Positions 34,856-43,947 of a stretch of 64,000 bases of DNA are shown one piece after another. The translations under genes and the position numbers were made by a program. This DNA is from Pseudobutyrivibrio sp. GTDB lineage: Bacteria; Bacillota; Clostridia; Lachnospirales; Lachnospiraceae. The stretch's first letter is position 1, and each line of letters begins with the position of its first letter. The notes under the pieces are model-generated. The model saw nothing but the letters and a program-made list of their open reading frames with translations. It did no database searches and was not told the origin of the DNA. The DNA is taken from positions 29,707 through 93,706 of the forward strand of contig JAILGH010000038.1 in assembly GCA_024697025.1 (NCBI GenBank). Reading direction: 5' to 3'.

Positions 34856-36968
34856 AGAATTAGTTTCTCAAATGACCATCGAAGAAAAATGCGGGCAGAT
34901 GCTTCACCATGCCCAGGAGATTGATAGATTAGGGATTCCAAAATATTGTTGGTGGAATGAGGCTTTGCACGGAGTAGCAAGAGCGGGAGATGCTACAGTT
35001 TTCCCTCAGGCAATCGGACTTGGAGCAACCTTTGATGAGGATTTAGTGCAGTCAGTTGCAGACATTACCTCTACTGAAGGAAGAGCTAAGTACAATGAAT
35101 TTGTTAAGCACGGCGATAGAGACATTTATAAGGGGCTGACTTATTGGGCGCCAAATGTAAATATTTTCCGCGACCCACGTTGGGGTAGAGGACATGAGAC
35201 TTATGGTGAGGACCCATATCTTACAGGCCAGCTTGGAATGGCTTATGTAAAGGGACTTCAGGGTGATGATTTGGACAATCCAAAGTCCGCAGCATGTGCA
35301 AAACATTTTGCAGTTCATTCTGGCCCAGAGGCTGAGAGACATCATTTTGATGCAAAGGTTTCTGAGCAGGATTTATATGATACATATCTTTATGCTTTCA
35401 AGCGTCTTGTTAAGGATGCTAAAGTAGAGGCCGTTATGGGTGCCTACAATCGTGTAAACGGTGAGCCAGCCTGCGGCAGCAAGAAGCTTTTGAAGGATAT
35501 TTTGAGAGATGACTGGGGATTTGAAGGCCACGTAGTTTCTGACTGCTGGGCAATCAGAGACTTCCACGAGAATCACAAGGTTACTGAGTGCGAGGTTGAA
35601 TCAGCCGCACTTGCTGTTAACAACGGTTGTGATTTGAACTGTGGTTGTGTATACGAGAAGCTTATTTATGCATATAAGGCAGGACTTGTTACAGAGGAGA
35701 CAATTGATGAGTCTGTAATTCGCCTTATGGAGATTCGCCTGCGTCTTGGAACTCTTCCAGAGCGCGGTAGCAAGTACGATGATATTCCATACGAGGTTGT
35801 TGAGTGCAAAGAGCATAAAGAAATAGCCAATGAAGCGGCAAAGCGAAGCTTTGTACTTCTTAAGAATGATGGTATGCTCCCTCTCAAAAAGGATGCAATT
35901 AAAACAATCGGTGTTATCGGACCTAACTCAAATTCTAGGTTGGCATTGGTTGGAAATTACGAGGGTATTTCATCAGAATATATTACGGTTCTAGAAGGAA
36001 TCCAAAGATACGTGGGCGATGATGTGCGCGTATTCCATGCAGATGGCACACATCTTTGGAAAGATAGAATGCACGTGCTTTCAGAGGCAAGGGATGATTT
36101 CGCCGAGGCGATGGCAGTGGCAGAGCATTCTGACGTAGTTGTAATGTGTATGGGTCTTGATTCTTCAATCGAAGGAGAGGAAGGCGATGCCGGCAACGAG
36201 TTTGGAAGTGGAGACAAGAAGGGACTTAGACTTCCTGGCTTGCAGCAGGAGCTTGTTGAAAAGGTTACAGCTATTGGCAAGCCTGTAGTTCTCTTGGTAC
36301 TTGCAGGTTCTGCTATGGATTTAAGCTGGGCTGAGGAAAACGTAAATGCGATAATGCACTGCTGGTATCCAGGTGCTAGAGGCGGCAAGGCTATTGCAGA
36401 AGTACTTTTCGGCGAAGATAGTCCTGCAGGAAAGCTACCACTTACATTCTACAAATCAGATGCGGATTTACCTGACTTTACCGATTACTCAATGGAGAAT
36501 CGTACTTATAGATACTATAAGGGCACACCACTTTATCCATTTGGCTATGGCTTGAGCTATTCTAAGTTTGAGTATAGCAATGCATCAATCGATAAGAAGC
36601 AGGGGGCTATCGGAGATAAATTTACCGTAAAGGTAACAGTTAAAAACACTGGCAAATACAATGGTCACGAGACAGTTGAACTTTACGTAAAGGATGTTGA
36701 AGCAAGCACTCGCGTGCCAAACTATAGTCTTAGAAAGATTGCAAATATTGCACTTCTTCCAGATGAATCTAAAGAAGTTGTATTCGAGTTAAATGCTCGC
36801 GATTTTGCAATTATTGATGAGAAGGGCAAGTGCATCGTTGAGCCTGGCGAATTCAAGATTTACGTCGGTGGTCAGCAGCCAGATGAAAGAAGTAAGAAAC
36901 TTACAGGAAGAGGATGTGATGAATTCACTGTTGAACTTTCTGGAGATGTGACTGCTGTAGAATACTAA
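34827..36968 (+). CDS. Glycoside hydrolase family 3 (beta-xylosidase/beta-glucosidase)
   Basis: 713 aa, no signal peptide, so cytoplasmic. (beta/alpha)8 domain with RGHETYGEDPYL, KHFAVHS and nucleophile D239 (GHVVSDCWAI); an alpha/beta sandwich domain (about 340-560) with VVMCMGLD; and a C-terminal fibronectin III-like domain (about 600-700). It releases terminal xylose or glucose from imported oligosaccharides. The bacterial beta-xylosidase branch is favoured by context. It starts within the 3' end of the DUF624 gene, with AGAAGGAG upstream, implying coupled translation. Confidence 0.92.
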   Translation: MNQETLKRAKELVSQMTIEEKCGQMLHHAQEIDRLGIPKYCWWNEALHGVARAGDATVFPQAIGLGATFDEDLVQSVADITSTEGRAKYNEFVKHGDRDIYKGLTYWAPNVNIFRDPRWGRGHETYGEDPYLTGQLGMAYVKGLQGDDLDNPKSAACAKHFAVHSGPEAERHHFDAKVSEQDLYDTYLYAFKRLVKDAKVEAVMGAYNRVNGEPACGSKKLLKDILRDDWGFEGHVVSDCWAIRDFHENHKVTECEVESAALAVNNGCDLNCGCVYEKLIYAYKAGLVTEETIDESVIRLMEIRLRLGTLPERGSKYDDIPYEVVECKEHKEIANEAAKRSFVLLKNDGMLPLKKDAIKTIGVIGPNSNSRLALVGNYEGISSEYITVLEGIQRYVGDDVRVFHADGTHLWKDRMHVLSEARDDFAEAMAVAEHSDVVVMCMGLDSSIEGEEGDAGNEFGSGDKKGLRLPGLQQELVEKVTAIGKPVVLLVLAGSAMDLSWAEENVNAIMHCWYPGARGGKAIAEVLFGEDSPAGKLPLTFYKSDADLPDFTDYSMENRTYRYYKGTPLYPFGYGLSYSKFEYSNASIDKKQGAIGDKFTVKVTVKNTGKYNGHETVELYVKDVEASTRVPNYSLRKIANIALLPDESKEVVFELNARDFAIIDEKGKCIVEPGEFKIYVGGQQPDERSKKLTGRGCDEFTVELSGDVTAVEY

Positions 36969-37058
36969 ACTAAAATTTTCCCTTTTGGGTTGAGATGATT
37001 TATGCCTTCCCCTTAGGGGGATGAGGTAATAAACTGGGGCAAAGGAGGAATTTATATA

Positions 37059-38753
37059 ATGGAAATAGTAAAAGCTCCAACAGATCCTGAGAAGGATAGA
37101 CCATTTTTTTACATTAATAGAGATAAAGAAATCTTCACATCAGAAGAGGATGGAAAGGGCGTTTGCTACCTATATCAAAGTGATGGCAGATTGGTAAGCA
37201 GCGCTAACTTCACAGGATATGTTACTGATGAAAAGATTTTAAAGCTTCTTGAAACAGTTGAAGGTTTCAAAAAACTTGTACATAGTATTGGCGTTACTAT
37301 AGAAATGGAAAACAAAGACGATACAGCTAAATTTGTATTCCAAATGTACGGCAAAAAAGATTTATACGGAGGCGGTGCCAACATCATTTCTGAGCAAAAG
37401 ACCAACGGTGCCGAACAGCGTATCTATATGAAGGATATAGCATGGACTGAGGATGATGATGTTCCTGGTCAAATTCGTATCCATACTGATAAGCCTGAGC
37501 AGAAGGCGTATCTTTCAGTGAGATTATATTTAAATGACGGCTTTGAAGCCCCAACTCAGTTGGAGGCATTGCCAGTCAACACCGATTCTGCAGAATACAA
37601 AAAGCTAATAGACAAATCCCTAGTTAGCCTTGGAAATACCAAGCGACTTATGGACGTGGTAGCAAAGGCTAAAAGCGGCAAGGATGTAAATATTTGTTAC
37701 ATCGGAGGTTCTATTACTCAGGGTGCTGGTGCAACACCAATCAACACAGAGTGCTATGCTTACAAATCATACTTAGGCTTCAAAAAGCTTATGGGAAACG
37801 GTGATAACATTCACTATGTTAAGGCTGGAATCGGCGGCACACCTTCAGAACTGGGTATGATTCGTTTTGATAGAGATGTGCTTAGAGACGGCACAGTTGA
37901 TGTGGATTTGTTAATCGTAGAATTTGCTGTTAACGATGAGGCGGATGAGACAAAGGGCGATTGCTTTGAAAGTCTAGTTAGAAAGGCTTTGGCTCTTCCA
38001 AGTAATCCTGCAGTGATGCTTATGTTCTCCGTATTTGCGGATGATTCTAACTTCCAGGAGCGATTAATACCAGTTGGTTTGCGCTATGAGCTTCCAATGG
38101 CAAGCGTTAAAAATGCTGTCGTGGACCAGTTCTATGATAGAGACTCAAGAATCATTACAAAGCATCAGTATTTTTATGATATGTTCCATCCAACCAACTT
38201 GGGACATACAATCATGGCTGATAGCTTGATTAATATAATGGAGTTGGCTCTAGCTAAGGAAGTACCTGCTAGCTACGACCCAAAGCTTGATGAGCCAGCA
38301 GCTATAGGAAAGTCCTTTGATGATGTATTCCTACTTGATAAAAAGGATAATACAGATTATGCAAAAATAGATGCCGGTGGATTTACATTTACAGATGATT
38401 TCCTTCAATCTGTTGAGGTAGACATGGATTTAAACCTTACTCCAATGTTACCTTATAACTGGATGTATGATGGAGCTAGTGGCAACAAGGATTCCTTCAA
38501 AATGGATATTGAGTGTAAGTCACTTATAATAATCATGAAGGATTCAGGGGAAGTTGATGCCGCCACTGCAAAGGTATATGTAGATGGTAAATTCGTCCGA
38601 GACCTTGACCCATATATCAACAGATGGTGTCACTGCAATCCACTAATCATAATCCAAGACACCAAAACTGCTACCCACCACGTAGAGGTAGTTGTGGACG
38701 ATGATCCTATCCGTAATAAATTCACTATCTTAGGATTTGGAGTTGTTAAATAA
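37059..38753 (+). CDS. Large SGNH/GDSL hydrolase, probable carbohydrate esterase
   Basis: 564 aa with no signal peptide. Central SGNH domain (about 205-395): Ser block CYIGGSIT with S218, Gly in GIGGTPSELG, Asn in VEFAVNDEA, and DMFHPTNLGH with D374 and H377. About 200 N-terminal and 165 C-terminal residues flank it, look beta-rich, and are not recognised; usual SGNH enzymes are about half this length. The N-terminal part may be an accessory beta domain as in CE2-type acetylxylan esterases. RBS is AAAGGAGG. It lies between GH3 and GH43 genes. Confidence 0.82.
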   Translation: MEIVKAPTDPEKDRPFFYINRDKEIFTSEEDGKGVCYLYQSDGRLVSSANFTGYVTDEKILKLLETVEGFKKLVHSIGVTIEMENKDDTAKFVFQMYGKKDLYGGGANIISEQKTNGAEQRIYMKDIAWTEDDDVPGQIRIHTDKPEQKAYLSVRLYLNDGFEAPTQLEALPVNTDSAEYKKLIDKSLVSLGNTKRLMDVVAKAKSGKDVNICYIGGSITQGAGATPINTECYAYKSYLGFKKLMGNGDNIHYVKAGIGGTPSELGMIRFDRDVLRDGTVDVDLLIVEFAVNDEADETKGDCFESLVRKALALPSNPAVMLMFSVFADDSNFQERLIPVGLRYELPMASVKNAVVDQFYDRDSRIITKHQYFYDMFHPTNLGHTIMADSLINIMELALAKEVPASYDPKLDEPAAIGKSFDDVFLLDKKDNTDYAKIDAGGFTFTDDFLQSVEVDMDLNLTPMLPYNWMYDGASGNKDSFKMDIECKSLIIIMKDSGEVDAATAKVYVDGKFVRDLDPYINRWCHCNPLIIIQDTKTATHHVEVVVDDDPIRNKFTILGFGVVK

Positions 38754-38762
38754 AAAGTAAAT

Positions 38763-38793
38763 TGAAAAATCTCCTTAACAAGCTATTAGTGTT
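38763..38793 (+). repeat. 31-nt direct repeat, upstream copy
   Basis: This 31-nt block is identical to 38929-38959, and similarity continues for about 14 nt (GGTGACATT shared). Only the downstream copy has a complementary 3' strand, so this looks like a decayed duplicate of the leader element in the same 300-bp gap. Confidence 0.85.
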
Positions 38794-38866
38794 TTGGAGG
38801 TGACATTATATAAGTCATCATAATTCACTATACTAGTTTTGGAATTGTAAAATGAGAAGTAGTAAT

Positions 38867-38907
38867 AGCCAGTAGCTATCAAGCTCTGAGAGTGTAACTG
38901 GCGAGAT
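38867..38907 (+). ncRNA. Candidate structured RNA motif, short form
   Basis: Contains AGTAGCTATCAAGCTCTGA (38871-38889), identical to 56865-56883 upstream of uxuA. The closing stem is GCCAGT/ACTGGC here and GCTAGT/ACTAGC there, a C-G to T-A compensatory change that supports an RNA structure. Both end GTAACTRGCGAGA. The internal arm is reduced to a small GCTC/GAGT hairpin. No known riboswitch class recognised. Confidence 0.55.
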
Positions 38908-38928
38908 AGGAATTAAATTAAAGTAGAG

Positions 38929-39023
38929 TGAAAAATCTCCTTAACAAGCTATTAGTGTTCCGAAGGTGACATTTTTAGTCACCGGAGGAATATCTAATGC
39001 TTGTGAAGGTAAGATTTTTCTCA
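38929..39023 (+). promoter_or_regulatory. Long leader hairpin upstream of the GH43 xylosidase gene
   Basis: The 5' strand 38929-38955 pairs with 38994-39023 in four blocks (GAAAAATCT/AGATTTTTC, CCTT/AAGG, ACAAGC/GCTTGT, ATTAG/CTAAT), about 24 bp with small bulges. An inner GGTGAC/GTCACC stem sits at the tip. It ends 30 nt before the GH43 ATG and just before its RBS. It could be an attenuator, a protein-binding leader or a processed small RNA. Confidence 0.6.
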
Positions 39024-39053
39024 TAAACTACATTAATCTAAAGAGGTAAAGTT

Positions 39054-40613
39054 ATGACAATAGCACACAACCCTATACTTAAAGGATTCTATCCGGATCC
39101 TTCCATCTGCCGCGTAGGCGATGACTATTACATAGTATGTTCAAGCTTTGTATATTTCCCAGGTGTCCCAATTTTCCATAGCAAGGATTTGGCGCACTGG
39201 GAGCAGATTGGGCATGTACTTGATAGAGAGAGTCAGCTCCCACTTAACGGAGAGGAGATTTCAAGGGGCATTTTTGCACCTACTATCCGTGAGCACAACG
39301 GGACATTTTATATGATTACCACCAACATTGATGATGGCGGAAACTTCCTTGTGACAGCCAAGGACCCAAAGGGACCATGGTCGGAGCCATATTACCTTGG
39401 AGAAAAGGAGTGTCCGGGTATTGACCCATCACTTTTCTTTGACGATGATGGCAAGTGCTACTATGTTGGTACAAGGCCAAATCCAGAGGGCGTTCGCTAC
39501 AATGGCGATTGGGAAATCTGGGTTCAGGAGCTTGACCTTGATGCCATGAAGCTTGTTGGCGATTCTATGGCTATTTGGAAAGGTGCAGTAAAGGATGTTA
39601 TTTGGCCAGAGGGTCCACACCTTTACAAGAAGGATGGCTATTATTACCTTATCCATGCAGAGGGAGGTACAGGTCCTGAGCATGCAATTTCAGTTGCTCG
39701 CTCAAAGGAGTTATTTGCGTGGTTTGAGGGATGCCCACGCAACCCAATTTTTACTCACAGAAATTTGGGTAAGGATTATCCAATTATCTATGCCGGTCAC
39801 GGTGATATTGTGGATGACAAGGATGGCAATTGGTACATCGTAATGCTTGCTTCTCGTCCATGTGAAAAGCACTGTAGCTTGGGCCGTGAAACTTTCCTTG
39901 CAAAAGTTGTTTGGGAAGATGGATGGCCAGTAATTAATCCTGGAGTTGGCAAGCTTACAAACAGTGTTGATTTGCCATTTGAGGAATGTCCATTCCCTAA
40001 GGAAAATGAGTGGAGCGACCAGCTCAAATTCTATACTAGCAATCTAGACGACAGATTAGTGGGTATTGAAAAAAGAAACAAAGACATTTATTCTTTAGAG
40101 GAGCGTCCAGGCTTCCTTAGATTATATACAAGACCTGAGAGAATAGAGGATATGTGCTATCCTTCATATTTGGGACTTCGTCAGAAGGACTATTCTTTCA
40201 AGGCTAACTGTGGCGTGGACTTTCAGCCAGCAAATGAAAATGAGTGTGGAGGACTTGTATTATTCCAAAACCATGAAAACCATTTGGTACTTGAGATTGT
40301 TTCCAAAGGTGGTAAGAGGGTTCTTCAAGTTCGTAAATGCGTTAAGGGTAAAGAGGTTGTTACATCAAGTCAGGCCTTGGCAGATGGCTTAGTAGAGATT
40401 GAACTAGCGGTCAAAAATCAAAGGGCAAGTGCCTATGTGGTGGCTGACAACCAGTACACACTTGTAGAATCAGACATAGATTTATTGCCATACACCACAG
40501 AAGAGGCCGGGGGATTTGTAGGCTGTACAGTGGGAATGTACACATCTTCAAACGGCAAGGACAGCAACAACTACTGCGATTTTGCTTGGCTTAATTTAGA
40601 AAAAGAAATTTAA
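39054..40613 (+). CDS. Glycoside hydrolase family 43 xylan beta-xylosidase with C-terminal lectin-like domain
   Basis: 519 aa, cytoplasmic. Propeller domain with base D15 (FYPDPSIC), pKa modulator D124 (GIDPSLFF) and acid E186 (WPEGPHLY), then a C-terminal beta-sandwich (about 320-515, with CGGLVLFQNHENHLVLEI) typical of GH43 beta-xylosidases. It releases xylose from the non-reducing end of xylo-oligosaccharides. RBS is GAGG; a long hairpin precedes it. It forms the central catabolic block with the GH3, SGNH and YesMN genes. Confidence 0.93.
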   Translation: MTIAHNPILKGFYPDPSICRVGDDYYIVCSSFVYFPGVPIFHSKDLAHWEQIGHVLDRESQLPLNGEEISRGIFAPTIREHNGTFYMITTNIDDGGNFLVTAKDPKGPWSEPYYLGEKECPGIDPSLFFDDDGKCYYVGTRPNPEGVRYNGDWEIWVQELDLDAMKLVGDSMAIWKGAVKDVIWPEGPHLYKKDGYYYLIHAEGGTGPEHAISVARSKELFAWFEGCPRNPIFTHRNLGKDYPIIYAGHGDIVDDKDGNWYIVMLASRPCEKHCSLGRETFLAKVVWEDGWPVINPGVGKLTNSVDLPFEECPFPKENEWSDQLKFYTSNLDDRLVGIEKRNKDIYSLEERPGFLRLYTRPERIEDMCYPSYLGLRQKDYSFKANCGVDFQPANENECGGLVLFQNHENHLVLEIVSKGGKRVLQVRKCVKGKEVVTSSQALADGLVEIELAVKNQRASAYVVADNQYTLVESDIDLLPYTTEEAGGFVGCTVGMYTSSNGKDSNNYCDFAWLNLEKEI

Positions 40614-40646
40614 CCCTAAAATAAAGTTAGTAGTGAGGTTTTTACA

Positions 40647-42257
40647 ATGGCTAGGCGTGGTTCCCTTATTGGTAAGATATTTAGCAAAGCGCAAACAAGA
40701 CGCAACATGATATTTTTGTACGTTTTGTTTGTTATTATTCCTTTGCTTATAGCTGATATCCTTATTGTTTCTGGTGTTTATCGCGCTGATAAGGCTACTC
40801 AGGAGCATCTTTTGGGAAATGAGGCCAACGCCGTTCACTACACATTTTTTAATCAGATTGATCAGGCTGCTAAATTGGGCAATGCCCTTTATAGCAGTCT
40901 CTATATCGATCAGTTCCTAAACAGACACTACAATTCTAATCTTGAATATTATGAAGCTTATAAAGCTTTCTTTGATGACACTTTACTTAGCATGGTAGAG
41001 GGTCAGTCGGGACTTAAATTCAATATTTACCAAGGCAACAAGACAATTACAAACGGTTCGGAGTTTAGGCAGATAGAGCAGGCCTACGAAACTGATTGGT
41101 ACCAGTATATGCACGAAAATGAGCTTAGGAGAGGCTTGTATTTTGGCGAGAGAGAGCCAATGGATGTCAACAGTCGTAGAGCGGTTTATTATTTTCAGCG
41201 CCTAAATTACTATGACAGGGATTCTAAAAACATTCTGCTGATAGAGATAGATTACAGTAAATGTGCAGAAGTTTTGACCAACCTTAACTATGAAAACAAG
41301 GCTTACATCTGTGATGACTCTAGGGTGCTTTTATCAAACGAGCCATACAGTAACAGAAGCAAAGGCTACAAGCCTTCTTCGGAGCTTAAGAATATAGCAT
41401 ACAAGGAAGACATTTTAGTTTACGACCTAGAGTTAACTATAAATATTGAGGGCAGCAAGAACAGCAACATTTTCCAGAGACTTAAGAACAGTTGGTATCA
41501 GGTGGTGTTGCTAGGACTTATGAATATTCTCTTGCCACTTTTTGTCAGTGATTTGATGCACAATGAGTTTGAGAATAAAATTAGAGAGCAGGATATGATG
41601 GTGGCTAGAAAAAATGCGGAACTTCTAGCGCTTCACAGCCAAATCAATCCTCACTTTTTGTTTAATGCCCTTGAGAGTATCAGAATGCATTCTCTATTAA
41701 AAGAAGAAATAGAAACCTCTAAGATGGTGGAGCACTTGGCTAAGCTTCAGAGGCAGTACACCGAGTGGCATGATGATATTATCGAAATCGATAAGGAAAT
41801 TGAATTCGTAGATGCGTATTTGCAACTGCAGAAATATCGATTTGGTGACAGACTTTCCTTTGAGATTGATTTGGAGGAGGATTGCAAGGATTTTACTATA
41901 CCAAAGCTTACACTTGTTACATTTGTTGAGAACGCTTGCGTCCATGGAATTGAAAGCAAGACTACACCGGGATGGATTTTTGTTAGAATATCGACAGATG
42001 ATGAAATCATGACAATGGAAATAGAGGATACCGGTGGTGGAATGGACGAGGAAGAGGCAGCAACTCTCCTTGAAAAAATGAGAAGCGCCAGCATCGATAT
42101 GCTCAAGGAAAAGACTAGAGTAGGTGTTGTAAATGCCTGTGTACGTCTAAAGATGATGACAGAGGATACGGTTACATTTGATTTAGATTCTGAATATGGA
42201 ACTGGTACATTGATTCAGATTAGGATACCACTTAAATATTTGAAGGGAAGTAAGTAA
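40647..42257 (+). CDS. Sensor histidine kinase, YesM family
   Basis: 536 aa. Two membrane helices (about 21-43 and 283-301) enclose a roughly 240-residue extracytoplasmic sensor. The cytoplasmic His_kinase domain has QINPHFLFN with H336 and the HATPase N-box VENACVHG, plus a GGGMD G-box. A HAMP domain is short or absent. It is expected to sense extracellular oligosaccharides or their binding protein and phosphorylate the downstream regulator. The stop shares one base with the next ATG (TAATG). Confidence 0.93.
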   Translation: MARRGSLIGKIFSKAQTRRNMIFLYVLFVIIPLLIADILIVSGVYRADKATQEHLLGNEANAVHYTFFNQIDQAAKLGNALYSSLYIDQFLNRHYNSNLEYYEAYKAFFDDTLLSMVEGQSGLKFNIYQGNKTITNGSEFRQIEQAYETDWYQYMHENELRRGLYFGEREPMDVNSRRAVYYFQRLNYYDRDSKNILLIEIDYSKCAEVLTNLNYENKAYICDDSRVLLSNEPYSNRSKGYKPSSELKNIAYKEDILVYDLELTINIEGSKNSNIFQRLKNSWYQVVLLGLMNILLPLFVSDLMHNEFENKIREQDMMVARKNAELLALHSQINPHFLFNALESIRMHSLLKEEIETSKMVEHLAKLQRQYTEWHDDIIEIDKEIEFVDAYLQLQKYRFGDRLSFEIDLEEDCKDFTIPKLTLVTFVENACVHGIESKTTPGWIFVRISTDDEIMTMEIEDTGGGMDEEEAATLLEKMRSASIDMLKEKTRVGVVNACVRLKMMTEDTVTFDLDSEYGTGTLIQIRIPLKYLKGSK

Positions 42258-43837
42258 TGTTAAAAGTATTGTTAGTTGATGACGAACCATTTATTTTACA
42301 GGGTTTAAAAAAGCTTATTAACTGGGAAGACGAGGGCTGGCAGGTGTATACTACCACAAATGGTCAGGAAGCCTTGGACTTTTTGAAGGAAGAGACTGTG
42401 GACTTGATAATTGCGGATATCAAGATGCCTGTTATGTCTGGACTTGAATTGCTGAAGGCTATCCATAAGGAAAAGCTTAGTGACGCGTATTTTGTTATCT
42501 TAAGTGGATATGCTGAGTTTAGCTATGCCCAAGAAGCCTTAAGATACGACTGCACCGACTATATTTTAAAGCCAGTTGAAAGCGATCAGCTCAAAGAAAT
42601 TTTGGTTAAGGTGGCAGACCTTAATACAGAGCGTAATACCAAAAGACAAAATGATGCTAGAAAAGAAAAAGCATATTTAGATAGAACCTTAATGAAGCTC
42701 TTAAGTGGAAAGTTTGACCGCAACAATTTAGAGTATCTTGCAGACAAGATGAATGTTGAAGAGGATATGTCCTATGTGGAGATTCAGCTTGATGTTGAGA
42801 CTCTTTCCGAGGATTTTTCTGACGAGGAGAAAAAGGGTCAACTTGGCAAGCTTTATTCTGCAGCCTTTGACTTTTTAAAGGACGATGCTCAGTTTTGTAT
42901 CATGGATGTTTCCGATAGTGAAAAGATTTATGACGTGGGATTTATCTATAGCGAGGCCATGGCAAGGCGCATTCAGCTTACTAGGGAAGAGTACCTAAGC
43001 AAATTTTTAGACTATCTCATTACCAACACCAATTTGCCAATTACTATGCTTGTAGGCAAAAGTGTAAGCGGCATTAAAAATATTTCCAAGTCCTATGGAA
43101 CAACCAACGTGCTTCGTTCCCTTCAGGGCTTTAGAGAAATGAAAAATATCTATTACTATGAGAACGAGTACAAGATTAGTGGTACAGGTGTGCTGATTTG
43201 CAAAAAGCAGTTGGATAACCTTATTGCAGGCATCGAGCGCGGCGAGAAGGTGGAGATTCGAAAGACTGTGGATGAGTTCTACGAGGAGATGCAAAAAACT
43301 GGTGTTACAGAATCCACTATGAATCTCAACATCAACTACCTGCTTTTCCAGTTGATTCACCTTGCTAGTGAATTGGACAGTGAAGTTAATCAGGAAGAAA
43401 TATTGCGAATGATTTCTGAGAATACTTCTGAGGAGGGCAAAAGCCGAGGCGGCAAGACTCACCTTAGAAGAATGGCCTATGCATATGGAGAGTACTTGTC
43501 ACAGCTTAGGAAAAATGTTTCCAAGGGTGTCCTTGGTGACATCGAGGAGGAGGTTAAAAAGAATTACGCTTCTAACCTTACCCTTAAGGACCTCAGTGAA
43601 AAGTACTTTGTCAATTCTGCATATTTAGGTCAGCTATTTAGAAAAAAATACGGGTGTTCTTTTAAAGATTACCTGAATAATCATAGAATCGAAGAGGCTG
43701 CAAAACTCCTTAGAAAGAGTGATATGAAAATCTACGAAGTGGCGGAAGCAGTAGGCTACAAGGACGTTGACTACTTCGTAAATAAGTTCATTGACGCCAA
43801 GGGATGCACCCCGACAAAGTATAAAAAGAATATATAA
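42257..43837 (+). CDS. AraC-type response regulator, YesN family
   Basis: 526 aa. N-terminal receiver domain with phospho-acceptor D54 (IIADIKMPVMSG) and the acidic pair at D8-D9; a long central helical region (about 130-410); a C-terminal AraC double HTH (about 425-525: LTLKDLSEKYFVNSAYLGQL and IYEVAEAVGYKDVDYFVNKF). It partners the YesM-like kinase with a 1-nt overlap. Likely targets are the importer that follows (43948-47577) and the flanking xylan genes. Confidence 0.93.
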   Translation: MLKVLLVDDEPFILQGLKKLINWEDEGWQVYTTTNGQEALDFLKEETVDLIIADIKMPVMSGLELLKAIHKEKLSDAYFVILSGYAEFSYAQEALRYDCTDYILKPVESDQLKEILVKVADLNTERNTKRQNDARKEKAYLDRTLMKLLSGKFDRNNLEYLADKMNVEEDMSYVEIQLDVETLSEDFSDEEKKGQLGKLYSAAFDFLKDDAQFCIMDVSDSEKIYDVGFIYSEAMARRIQLTREEYLSKFLDYLITNTNLPITMLVGKSVSGIKNISKSYGTTNVLRSLQGFREMKNIYYYENEYKISGTGVLICKKQLDNLIAGIERGEKVEIRKTVDEFYEEMQKTGVTESTMNLNINYLLFQLIHLASELDSEVNQEEILRMISENTSEEGKSRGGKTHLRRMAYAYGEYLSQLRKNVSKGVLGDIEEEVKKNYASNLTLKDLSEKYFVNSAYLGQLFRKKYGCSFKDYLNNHRIEEAAKLLRKSDMKIYEVAEAVGYKDVDYFVNKFIDAKGCTPTKYKKNI

Positions 43838-43947
43838 TTTATCCTACCTTTTTCTATAATTTCTCCGATGTTTTGCCGGGGCATTTTACATAGAATATTA
43901 ACATAAAAGAGGGACAATTAATGTCTGGAAAAAATAGGAGGGTTTAC

